Origin: Algoriphagus kandeliae
Lineage (GTDB): Bacteria; Bacteroidota; Bacteroidia; Cytophagales; Cyclobacteriaceae
DNA length: 64,000 nt
Assembly (NCBI RefSeq): GCF_004571135.1
Contig: NZ_SPSB01000003.1
Location: 496,001 to 560,000, forward strand
Direction: 5' to 3'
Below the pieces are notes generated by a model. That model did not search any database and was not told the DNA's origin. It saw nothing but the letters and a program-made list of their open reading frames with translations. Positions within the stretch are counted from its first letter, which is position 1, and each line of letters starts with the position of its first letter. Made by a program: the position numbers and the translations under genes. Below, piece by piece: positions 17,795 through 25,805 of the stretch.

Positions 17795-18019
17795 CTACAT
17801 GGGCATGTTCTCATTGTCAAATGGATCCATCGTTGTCTCATGTCTTCGAGCTTCATCGAAATCATCTTCATTATCTTCGTAGAAATATTCCTCAATTTCA
17901 GAAAGCAAAAGATTCAATTTTTCTTTTAATACTTCAATTTGCCTATTTGAAACATTACCTCCGTCTTCAATTGATTCAAGATATCCTCTTAACCAATCGG
18001 CTTTCCTTCTTATGGACAT
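17795..18019 (-). CDS. Small acidic hypothetical protein, 74 aa
   Basis: Starts MSIRRKADWLRGYLESIEDGGNVSNRQ. A basic first part is followed by a helical, leucine-rich middle (QIEVLKEKLNLLLSEIEEYF) and a very acidic tail (EDNEDDFDEARRHE), suggesting a small coiled-coil or DNA-mimic-like protein. It is single, divergent from the double-nuclease gene at 18158. No family recognised. Composition is far from random and fits a real protein. Confidence 0.5.
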   Translation of the reverse strand: MSIRRKADWLRGYLESIEDGGNVSNRQIEVLKEKLNLLLSEIEEYFYEDNEDDFDEARRHETTMDPFDNENMPM

Positions 18020-18157
18020 ATCACCTTAATTTATTAATCAAAATTTAGTGAAATAAACCCTTCACTATTTTAAAATTAAAAAAAATCATTTTTCTAATTA
18101 AGAAACCCATCGTTAAATTATTCGATCAATAGAAAAACATATTTTTTTCAAACACTC

Positions 18158-20134
18158 ATGAAAGTTCTTTCAAAATCCAGATTCAAAATTGGGCTTGAAT
18201 GTCCCAACAAGCTCTTTTTCACCTTTCACAAAGAGAAATATCCCAGCTCCAAAACTGAGGATAGCTTTTTAGATTCTCTTGCCCAAGGAGGATTTCAAGT
18301 TGAGGAATTGGCGAGAATGCACTATCCTGATGGGATATTAATAGACTTCCCACATTATGATTATGAGGGTGCTGCCAAACAAACTCAAGAACTACTAAAA
18401 AAGGAAAGTATAGTCCTATTTGAAGCAGCATTCTTATGGAATGGCCTATTTATTAGAACCGATATTCTTGTAAAAAGAGGAAATAAAATTGAACTGATTG
18501 AGGTCAAGGCAAAATTGCATAACCCTGATGATAAGCACCAATTTATTGGAGTACAAGGAGGTATAGTCAGTGGATGGAGGCCCTACCTTTTTGACCTTGC
18601 TTTTCAGACTTATGTGGTCCACAAAATATTACCCGACTGTTTTATCATCCCCAGTCTAATGATGGCGGATAAAAATAAAACCGCCTCAATTGACGGGTTA
18701 AATCAAATGTTTCGAATTCCAAAAAAGGGCGATGGAGATCAAAGAAAAGACATAATTAAAAAAGTAGAATCACTTGAAGAAACTGGTGATTCAATTTTGA
18801 CGAAAATCAATCTTGAAGATGTAATTGGTGAAATCCTAAACGATAAATATGAGGTCCTTGAAGGCTACAGCTTTGAGGATTCGATTAAATTTTTGAAAGA
18901 AAAATACCAGAGCGGAGAATACCCAAATTGGCCAACAAGTTATTCAAAATGTAAAAACTGTGAATTCAAAGCGACTAATGATCAGCTAAAAAGTGGACTA
19001 AAATCTGGCTTTCATGAATGCATGAAATTCCAACATAAATGGAAGGACGACAATCTTTTTCAACCGAGTATTTTTGAAATTTGGAATTTTCGAAGCAAGG
19101 TTATAGAAAACCTATTTAACGAGAATAGGCTGTTATTTGAACAACTAACTGAAAACGACTTAAATCCAGAACCAAAGTCTGGGGAAATCTCTTCTTCAGA
19201 AAGAAGGTGGATTCAAGTTGACAAGGCAGTAAAGGGAGACAATAAAGTCTATTTTCTCAAGGATGAGTTAAAAACAGAAATTGAAAATTGGAATTTCCCC
19301 TTGCACTTTATTGATTTTGAAACTAGTGCAGTAGCATTACCTTTCACCAAAGGAAGAAGACCTTATGAGCAGGTTGCATTTCAATTTTCACATCATATGA
19401 TTGATCAAAATGGAAATATCCATCATCAATCAGAATTTTTAAATGCAGATGCCGGAGTGTTTCCAAATTATGAATTCGCTAGATCTCTAAAAAAATCACT
19501 TGAAAACGATAATGGTACCATATTCAAGTTTGCTACACATGAGAACACGATTCTAAATGTAATTATTAACCAACTTAAAGGAAGTGATGAAAGCGATAAA
19601 TATGAATTGATTGATTTCTTGAAAAGTATAACCAACTCATCAAGAAATAGTCCAGATCAATGGGTTGGAGAAAGGGATATGATCGATTTAAGAAAGGTTG
19701 TTCTCAAGTACTACTACAACCCTCATACAAAAGGCTCAAACTCGATAAAACATCTTCTCCCCGCAACTTTAAAATCTAGTGATTTCCTAAAAGAGAAATA
19801 TTCTCAACCAATTAGAGAAATTGGATTAAGTAGTAAAAATTTCCCCCAAGATCATATTTGGTTGCAAATTGAGAATGATGAACTAGTAAATCCATACTCA
19901 AGGCTTCCAAAACTTTTTGAAGACTGGGAATTGGAAGATTTTGAAGGAAATATTTCAGGAATCGAGAGTATTGCTGATGGTGGAATGGCGTTGACTACTT
20001 ATGCAAAATTGCAATATGTGGACATGTCAGAAGCTGAACGTGAAGAATTAGTTTCTGGGTTAAAAAAATATTGTGAATTAGACACCTTAGCAATGGTGAT
20101 GATATATGAACACTTGAAGGAAATCACTCACTAG
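18158..20134 (+). CDS. DUF2779 protein: Cas4-like PD-(D/E)XK nuclease fused to a DEDDy exonuclease domain
   Basis: 658 residues. The N-terminal half looks like a RecB/Cas4-type nuclease: cysteine C15 in LECPNKLFF, D102 in RTDILV, the E-x-K pair in LIEVKAK (about 114-118), then C265, C268 and C288, which fit Fe-S cluster ligands. The C-terminal half is DUF2779: HFIDFETSA with D386 and E388 (ExoI motif of DEDD exonucleases), FATHENTILN (ExoII-like), and KYCELDTLAM near the end, a Y-x3-D ExoIII motif. The protein should therefore carry two DNA or RNA nuclease centres. It is a single gene followed by an intergenic repeat and terminator. Its place beside the phosphorothioation island suggests repair or defence; this is inference. 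Confidence 0.8.
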   Translation: MKVLSKSRFKIGLECPNKLFFTFHKEKYPSSKTEDSFLDSLAQGGFQVEELARMHYPDGILIDFPHYDYEGAAKQTQELLKKESIVLFEAAFLWNGLFIRTDILVKRGNKIELIEVKAKLHNPDDKHQFIGVQGGIVSGWRPYLFDLAFQTYVVHKILPDCFIIPSLMMADKNKTASIDGLNQMFRIPKKGDGDQRKDIIKKVESLEETGDSILTKINLEDVIGEILNDKYEVLEGYSFEDSIKFLKEKYQSGEYPNWPTSYSKCKNCEFKATNDQLKSGLKSGFHECMKFQHKWKDDNLFQPSIFEIWNFRSKVIENLFNENRLLFEQLTENDLNPEPKSGEISSSERRWIQVDKAVKGDNKVYFLKDELKTEIENWNFPLHFIDFETSAVALPFTKGRRPYEQVAFQFSHHMIDQNGNIHHQSEFLNADAGVFPNYEFARSLKKSLENDNGTIFKFATHENTILNVIINQLKGSDESDKYELIDFLKSITNSSRNSPDQWVGERDMIDLRKVVLKYYYNPHTKGSNSIKHLLPATLKSSDFLKEKYSQPIREIGLSSKNFPQDHIWLQIENDELVNPYSRLPKLFEDWELEDFEGNISGIESIADGGMALTTYAKLQYVDMSEAEREELVSGLKKYCELDTLAMVMIYEHLKEITH

Positions 20135-20213
20135 GTGATTTTTGTTTTCATCTCTTCAATATTTTCAAAGCTTAAATCGTAAAATTTCGATAAGAAAAAT
20201 CCTAAGAAGAAAT

Positions 20214-20248
20214 TAGTCCCAGCTGCAGCTTCTGTCAATAGGGGGAGC
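20214..20248 (+). repeat. Intergenic palindrome module, copy 1
   Basis: TAGTCCCAGCTGCAGCT followed by TCTGTCAATAGGGGGAGC. The same module occurs at 25728-25762 and 32045-32079, always in this orientation and always followed within 10 bp by a terminator-like hairpin. TCCC and GGGGA could pair around the centre, and AGCTGCAGCT is a palindrome. Confidence 0.75.
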
Positions 20249-20254
20249 CAAATC

Positions 20255-20284
20255 AAAAAAGAGGTCAAATTGACCTCTTTTTTT
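20255..20284 (+). terminator. Rho-independent terminator after the DUF2779 gene
   Basis: GAGGTC and GACCTC at 20261-20277 form a hairpin with a 5-nt loop, preceded by A-run and followed by seven T. It would end the DUF2779 transcript and works on both strands. Confidence 0.75.
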
Positions 20285-20358
20285 GTTATTATCCCTTCTA
20301 GAACTTTTAAATCAGGTTGATAGAGTTGCAACTTCAAGTTTGGTGATTTCATAAATCA

Positions 20359-20537
20359 TTACTTAAAGTGTTTCTGATAAATTACACTCATTTGATCAAA
20401 TTGGTCATAATCTTTTTTCAATTCGAAACTGTTCCTCGAACCATCAAGAGAACTATAAAAACCCATTCTTGAACTTCCAAACAGAAATATTTCAATTTTA
20501 AAAGGATAGTATTCACTGAGGAAGCAAAAAATAATTT
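20359..20537 (-). other. Open frame without start codon, possible gene remnant
   Basis: Reading the - strand, a frame stays open from inside the end of the dipeptidase gene to a TAA at 20361-20359. It reads ...CFLSEYYPFKIEIFLFGSSRMGFYS... and ends YQKHFK. The only ATG lies at the M of SSRMGF. It looks protein-like but is too short and startless to be called a gene; it may be a decayed fragment. Confidence 0.2.
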
Positions 20538-21941
20538 TTAAAAATTCTTGTAAAGAAATTCCACTGTATTGGTAAAAAAGAATCGTTCAACGATTTCCTC
20601 TGCTGTTATGGAATAATTTTCTTTGATTGACATGTTCCCCTTTTTCAAATAGTTATCTGCAAGTAGTAGCAATTCCTTGGACAATGGCTCCAGACCTTCT
20701 GCAGTCAATAAACCAGGAAAAGGGTAAATACTTCCATCGAAATCAGTACCCAAACAGGTGTTCCCCCAAGCAAACAATCCATTTCTATCACAAACTTCAG
20801 CAAAATGCTTCATTTGGTTCCAAATAAGTGAAGCGGAGATTTGGAGATTTTTGTTCTTATTTTTTGTCTTGAATAAACCGTTCAGTTTACCTATATCTAC
20901 ATGGATATTTAAATCCATTTGAAAAGCAAAAAGCCCTCCTGACTGTACCAATTTGATAATTTCCTCATCATAAAAATTCAATTCGGTCTGATTAAAAATA
21001 TTGACAATTGAGGAAGATGTTTCCTTATACTGAAATGTCCCGCCAACCAAGGCTCCATGGCTTATGATTAAAGGAATGGATTCATTAGGGTATTCTTCTG
21101 CCAAAAATCGATAATAGTCCAATCGCGTGTTCAAACTCATGTGTTTGAGATCAATCAATATCCTTCGGCCATTGCTTTTGCTCAATAATTCACGAACCAC
21201 TTCGCTACCTAAATTAGTCAACCCAATACCAAGATTTTTCTCTTGATTGACCAAATTGCCCAATCTTTGGAGACTTCTAGCGTGTCCGCATAGGTCATTA
21301 TTGAAGTTATGAGCCAGTCCAATAAAAAAGGGAGGGAACTCCCAATTTTTCACTTTCTTGATATTAGCGATTACTTCATCTTTGTCCACTCTCCGACCAT
21401 AGTCCTCTAATCCGGTATTGAAAACATGTGCCCCTTCTATCGTAAAGATCACACCTATTTCATTATCCGTTTTCAGGTTAACTTTCAAATCATCAATATC
21501 CTTAAGGGGCTTCCAACTAGTTTGGATCCCGTCAATTCTGTTCATCTTCTTTGAATTGATAAAAAATTGATATTCATTTTGAAGATCCTCAAAGTAATTG
21601 GTGTGTTTTTGAATATACCTAACCCGCTCATATCCTATTTCTATTCCCCAATTGGCCATTCGGGCGGCCATGGCATCCCATACATAGGGATTATGGAAAA
21701 AACCTTTTTCAAAGGGATAAAGGGAAACAAGAGCTAATTTCCCATTAGCTCTCGACATGGTACTTAAATCTGATTGCGAAAACTTGGTAATACCTGTTCT
21801 CTCATAAATTTTTCGAGTAAAAAAGTCTTGCTCTTTGGTATACCAAATATCTGCTTTTGGATGATTTTGATTTGTAAATGAATGTCCAAATGCTTTTAGA
21901 TTCGGATGGCAATGAAGGTCGGAATATTTGAAACCTGCCAT
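20538..21941 (-). CDS. Peptidase M19 (membrane/renal dipeptidase-like metallohydrolase)
   Basis: 467 residues, no signal peptide. The amidohydrolase-type zinc ligands appear in order: DLHCHPN at about 8-14, IEGAH near 166, DLKHMS and SHGAL in the middle, and GTDFDG near 396. This is the ligand pattern of M19 dipeptidases, which cleave dipeptides, including those with a D-residue. It is somewhat longer than typical M19 enzymes (about 320-400). The ATG is 11 bp after the stop of the desaturase gene, so it belongs to the same - strand unit, which hints at an amide- or peptide-linked lipid substrate. That link is inference. Confidence 0.75.
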   Translation of the reverse strand: MAGFKYSDLHCHPNLKAFGHSFTNQNHPKADIWYTKEQDFFTRKIYERTGITKFSQSDLSTMSRANGKLALVSLYPFEKGFFHNPYVWDAMAARMANWGIEIGYERVRYIQKHTNYFEDLQNEYQFFINSKKMNRIDGIQTSWKPLKDIDDLKVNLKTDNEIGVIFTIEGAHVFNTGLEDYGRRVDKDEVIANIKKVKNWEFPPFFIGLAHNFNNDLCGHARSLQRLGNLVNQEKNLGIGLTNLGSEVVRELLSKSNGRRILIDLKHMSLNTRLDYYRFLAEEYPNESIPLIISHGALVGGTFQYKETSSSIVNIFNQTELNFYDEEIIKLVQSGGLFAFQMDLNIHVDIGKLNGLFKTKNKNKNLQISASLIWNQMKHFAEVCDRNGLFAWGNTCLGTDFDGSIYPFPGLLTAEGLEPLSKELLLLADNYLKKGNMSIKENYSITAEEIVERFFFTNTVEFLYKNF

Positions 21942-21952
21942 GATTTAGAGGA

Positions 21953-23110
21953 TTACATATTCTGTTCCCATATACTCTCATCAGCACTATTACTTTTAAT
22001 TAGTGCATAATGGTCACGAAAAGCTTTCCAAATAGAAATTGACTTATATGCTAATCCGTTTTCAATACAAAAATTTTTGATTTCCTCTGTTACTTCTTTA
22101 GCATAGAGATAGCTGATTTTTGGAAATAAGTGATGAGCAACATGAAAATTAAAATTGGCCATTATATATCTGGTAAACCAGTTTTCCTCCACCAGGTCAT
22201 TGGTAGTAAAAAGCTGATGTCTTAGCCAGCTATTCGATAAGGTATGGTTCTCCTCTACTAAAGGAAATTGGTTGTTGATATTGACATGAGGCGGTAAAAG
22301 AACAAAAAGGCCAAAAACCCCAGCGACAATGAACATCAGTATTCCTGCTATTATCACTTCCAAAACAGAGAATTGCGTTAGATAAATGGGTAAAAAGAAA
22401 ATGTATGCGACAAATAAAAGTTTAAAAATAAACAGCTTCACATATTCAATAGGCGGTATGGGTCCAAATTTCCCCTTACCTAAAATATGCTTAATAAAAT
22501 CACGAAAATCACGAACCAAAAACCAGTTTAGCAGAAAAAAAGGATACAAAACAATTATATAATGCTGGTATTTAGTAAGCCATTTACCTTTTTCATTCGG
22601 GTGAACTTTCAAAAATTTACTTTTTTCAATATCACTATCCCAACCCGCAACATTCGGATAATTATGGTGGAAAATCACATGCCTCTTTTGCCATATAAAA
22701 CTATTTGCACCTAAAACATCAAAAATAAGCATGTATAGATGGTTATAGTGTTTTTTAGAAAAAAGATTTTCATGGCAAACTTCATGAATTAGGTTCAAAA
22801 AAATAATAACCACCATTAACCCCATTAAAGAGTAGCACAATAAGAAAGTCAGATAATTGTCCGTAGATAAAGCAGATAAATAAAAACCCAAGTAGAGCAT
22901 TGGGAAGAAGAAAGCTTTAAAAATTAATTCGTTCTCTCTCTTTTTTAATACTTTCATTCTTGCAAAAACCTTGGACTTTAAGTCGGCAGCCAAATTCTTA
23001 TCCTTAATATTTGAATCATAAACCGGATATCTTGCTATTGATTTGTTAGAATTCTGCATAATTTCATATTTAGGAACGAAATGAACATTTATAACCTTTG
23101 ATACTTCCAA
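21953..23110 (-). CDS. Membrane fatty-acid desaturase
   Basis: 385 residues. Three histidine boxes bind the di-iron centre: HEVCHENLF (about 122-130), HVIFHHNYP (about 150-158) and HVAHHLFP near 340. Hydrophobic stretches before and between the boxes form two pairs of membrane segments. This is the acyl-lipid or acyl-CoA desaturase family that introduces a double bond into fatty chains at the expense of O2 and electrons from ferredoxin or cytochrome b5. The N-terminal 75 residues are soluble. Neighbours are a sterol-desaturase-like hydroxylase (60 bp upstream) and the M19 hydrolase, indicating a lipid-modifying group. Regiospecificity cannot be read from sequence. Confidence 0.85.
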   Translation of the reverse strand: MEVSKVINVHFVPKYEIMQNSNKSIARYPVYDSNIKDKNLAADLKSKVFARMKVLKKRENELIFKAFFFPMLYLGFYLSALSTDNYLTFLLCYSLMGLMVVIIFLNLIHEVCHENLFSKKHYNHLYMLIFDVLGANSFIWQKRHVIFHHNYPNVAGWDSDIEKSKFLKVHPNEKGKWLTKYQHYIIVLYPFFLLNWFLVRDFRDFIKHILGKGKFGPIPPIEYVKLFIFKLLFVAYIFFLPIYLTQFSVLEVIIAGILMFIVAGVFGLFVLLPPHVNINNQFPLVEENHTLSNSWLRHQLFTTNDLVEENWFTRYIMANFNFHVAHHLFPKISYLYAKEVTEEIKNFCIENGLAYKSISIWKAFRDHYALIKSNSADESIWEQNM

Positions 23111-23170
23111 ATCTTTTTTAACTAAAGAGTTTTAACCTTTCTTTATGTGAAATAATAGGAAGTACCGAAT

Positions 23171-24064
23171 CTAATTTTCTCGTAAAATTCTTTCTACTTT
23201 AAAAGGAGTTTTGAAATCATCTAACTCCTGTTTTTCAACTTGATCAAAAATTTTCCATTTTTCTGACCCGGGAGGACCAAAAAGAAAATGAATTTTCGAT
23301 TTGAAATTTGAAATCTTTGATAGGTTCCTAACTATTTCAATATATTCATGTAAGATGATTTTCGCTGGATTTTTTGTGTGAATATTATGCGTAATACCGT
23401 AAATCGGTTTTTCAACTTCTGGTTGATATGTACCAAAAATGTGATCGAAAAGAATCAATATTCCTCCCATATTTTTATCCAAATAATGAGGGTTGCTACC
23501 ATGATGAACCCTATGGTTAGAAGGCGTATTGAAAATTAAATCTAAAAAGCCAAGTTTCCCGATTCGCTCAGTATGTACAAGAATATTCCAAATCGTAGAG
23601 ATTGATTCATTAAGTAAAATCATCCATGGTGGAATTCCGAATAAACATAAAGGAGCCCAAAAAAGAAATCGGTAAAAAGTATGGATAAAATTGACACGAA
23701 ATCCTACGGAAATATTGTAATACAATGAGGAATGATGAGTAACATGGGCAGCCCAAAATATTCTGGATTTGTGTCCTAGTAAATGGAATAAATACATAAT
23801 AAAATCACAAGACAAAAAGCCTACAACCCATAACCAGACAGATAATTCAGGCTTAAAGAAGGCAAATTCATATACCCCGCTGTAGAGACCAAAAGCAACT
23901 CCTTTCATAAATAATCCCACTGTTAGAATACACATTCCAACAACAAAATTTGCCAACATATCCTTCACCTCATTTTCGAAATGACTCTTCTTCCAGGTGA
24001 GGTACAATTCAACCATGAAAATCATTATCATCACGGTCGCTCCAATAGAATCGATATTGACCAT
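23171..24064 (-). CDS. Sterol desaturase / fatty-acid hydroxylase family protein
   Basis: 297 residues with several membrane helices. The family histidine clusters are HLLGH (about 114-118), HVTHHSS (about 128-134) and NHRVHHGSNPHYLDKN (about 196-211). These non-haem di-iron enzymes hydroxylate or desaturate lipids. Length and motif spacing are typical. It precedes the desaturase gene in the same direction with a 60-bp gap and probably shares its transcript. A second member of the same superfamily is encoded at 48975-49565. Confidence 0.85.
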   Translation of the reverse strand: MVNIDSIGATVMIMIFMVELYLTWKKSHFENEVKDMLANFVVGMCILTVGLFMKGVAFGLYSGVYEFAFFKPELSVWLWVVGFLSCDFIMYLFHLLGHKSRIFWAAHVTHHSSLYYNISVGFRVNFIHTFYRFLFWAPLCLFGIPPWMILLNESISTIWNILVHTERIGKLGFLDLIFNTPSNHRVHHGSNPHYLDKNMGGILILFDHIFGTYQPEVEKPIYGITHNIHTKNPAKIILHEYIEIVRNLSKISNFKSKIHFLFGPPGSEKWKIFDQVEKQELDDFKTPFKVERILREN

Positions 24065-24208
24065 AAAAGCTTCTTACATAGATTAAAGGACTGATATATA
24101 TAAAGTTATAGAAAAAAATCTCACTAAATTCAAAATTTTAGCTTCAGATTATTGAGTTTTTCTAAAAATTCGACCCTGGGTTTTTTACTAAAAAAAATGA
24201 ACATTCAT

Positions 24209-25378
24209 TTACAAAATGGGATGCCTTTCAAACTTTTTATTTTCATCAAACAAAAACCGGTAGGTCACTAATGTCCTGAAATGCTTCCCACCCAAATTTT
24301 TGGAAATATTCAGCATTTTAGGATTGAAATCTCCTTGCCAATAAAGTTCAAGCTTTTTGTAGGAAGTCTGGGATTTGATGACTTGCTCTGCTTCTACGAT
24401 CATATAATAGTCGAGTCCCATTCCCTGAAACTCTGGAACTACTCCAAAGGCCAAGCCTATAAAATTCTCGTTTTTAGCAAATCTTTTAATTAGATAAAAT
24501 TTCAGCTTTGAAAAAAAACCAAATTTGCCATGAAGGTACTTGATCATTTGATTGATATCGGGAAGATTGACCCACATAACTATAGGTTCATCTTTGTAGT
24601 AGACAAACCAAATCAATCTCTCATCCATAACAGGCTTGATTGATTTAAAAAGTTTTAAAGCCTGTTGGGGAGTTATATCCTTATTTCCTTGATGTTGCGC
24701 CCAAGCTTTATTGTAAACAATACTCAGATCATTAGCATATTTTTCCAAGTTGTTTTTTTTGATATGCAGTGCCTTAAAATCTGAGTCCACTGAATATTTT
24801 TTATGGGCTTCATAAAATTTGGGAGCCAATTGATGACTTTCTCCGGATACTGAGAGACTCCAGCATATTTGATTATAAAAATTTTTAAACCCGTAAGACT
24901 CAAACAATTTTTTATAATAAGGTGGATTAAAGTTCATATTGTAAATCGGAGGATGAAACCCTTCTACCAACAAGCCCCACCATTTATCTCTATCACCAAG
25001 GTTTATGGGGCCATCCATCGCCTCCATTCCTCTTTCCTTTAACCAAGCTTTGGCTGTATCAAATAACAATCGTGCAGTATCTTGATCGTCAACACAATCA
25101 AAAAAACCAAAACATCCAACTTTTATATCATCCCCTTTATTTATATATCTCCTATTTACAAAGGCTGCAATCCTACCTATAAGTTTTCCTTGACTATTTT
25201 TTATAACCCATCGGATGGCCTCAGATCTTTCTAAAAATTTATTTTTCTTTTTATCAAAAACTGAAAGAACATCCTTATCCAAAGGCTGTATCCAATTTGG
25301 ATATGACTTGTTGATTAAGTTATGAACCTTCAAAAAATCTCGTTCTAATTTTCTCGAGTTAACTTCAACTATCTGCAT
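24209..25378 (-). CDS. GNAT-fold acetyltransferase-like protein
   Basis: 389 residues. N-terminal half: PNWIQPLDKDVLSVFDKKKNKF then VIKNSQGKLIGRIAAFVNRRY, typical of a Bacteroidota family of long GNAT-like proteins. C-terminal half: a second GNAT-like core with GLAFGVVPEFQGMGLDYYMI (acyl-CoA pyrophosphate loop region near 320) and ELYWQGDFNPKMLNI. Substrate unknown. Lying next to desaturase and hydroxylase genes it may acylate an amine headgroup of a lipid, but this is only context. The gap to the next gene is 144 bp. Confidence 0.7.
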   Translation of the reverse strand: MQIVEVNSRKLERDFLKVHNLINKSYPNWIQPLDKDVLSVFDKKKNKFLERSEAIRWVIKNSQGKLIGRIAAFVNRRYINKGDDIKVGCFGFFDCVDDQDTARLLFDTAKAWLKERGMEAMDGPINLGDRDKWWGLLVEGFHPPIYNMNFNPPYYKKLFESYGFKNFYNQICWSLSVSGESHQLAPKFYEAHKKYSVDSDFKALHIKKNNLEKYANDLSIVYNKAWAQHQGNKDITPQQALKLFKSIKPVMDERLIWFVYYKDEPIVMWVNLPDINQMIKYLHGKFGFFSKLKFYLIKRFAKNENFIGLAFGVVPEFQGMGLDYYMIVEAEQVIKSQTSYKKLELYWQGDFNPKMLNISKNLGGKHFRTLVTYRFLFDENKKFERHPIL

Positions 25379-25727
25379 ATAATGAAATTTGTAGAAAAAA
25401 TTAGCATTATGAATGCTTAAAAAAAAGAGTTCAATTCAAAATTTATAGCAAGAAAATTCTTGAAGAAAATCTTAAGATTAGAAAACCTCTGAATTTAATT
25501 TTTAATCAAAAAAAATCCTAGTTCTCAAGATTTTCAAATTGATGATATCATCTGAAACTTTTCCCAAATTAGTAGAGTAGCAAAACCTAACTAAAAAACC
25601 GGATCTATTTCTAGGTCTTAATTTTATTAAGAATAAGCATCATGAATCCTATCAACTTCTTCATACCTTATCTTGACTTATCGTCTTTTTACTACTTGTA
25701 ATTATCTAATCAAACTCACCAAAAACA

Positions 25728-25762
25728 TAGTCCCAGCTGCAGCTATTGTCAATAAGGGGAGC
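25728..25762 (+). repeat. Intergenic palindrome module, copy 2
   Basis: TAGTCCCAGCTGCAGCT followed by ATTGTCAATAAGGGGAGC, the middle copy of the three. It lies in the 427-bp gene-free stretch 25379-25805, which otherwise shows only AT-rich DNA. It differs from copy 3 at only two positions. Directly followed by a terminator hairpin. Confidence 0.75.
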
Positions 25763-25767
25763 TTCAG

Positions 25768-25804
25768 AAAAAATCCCCTAGAATTTAATTCTAGGGGATT
25801 TTTA
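25768..25804. terminator. Bidirectional terminator at the end of the RND efflux operon
   Basis: AATCCCCTAGAATT and its complement AATTCTAGGGGATT form a strong stem with A-run before and T-run after, 2 bp beyond the stop of the RND gene on the - strand. Comparison with the related hairpin at 32085-32121 shows a paired (compensatory) change, T-A to G-C, supporting RNA structure. Confidence 0.75.
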
Positions 25805-25805
25805 T

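Noticed and set aside
17821..18048. 75-codon + strand frame opposite the small acidic gene
   Set aside because: Its composition is irregular and it lies antisense to the better-supported 74-residue frame, without operon context.
18158..20134. Cas4 of a CRISPR adaptation module
   Set aside because: The Cas4-like part is fused to DUF2779 and there is no cas1, cas2 or array nearby.
20131..20352. Open frame of 73 codons on the - strand after the dipeptidase
   Set aside because: It runs through a strong terminator and the palindrome module and has no neighbour support; the similarity to the frame at 25702-25944 is explained by the shared DNA repeat.
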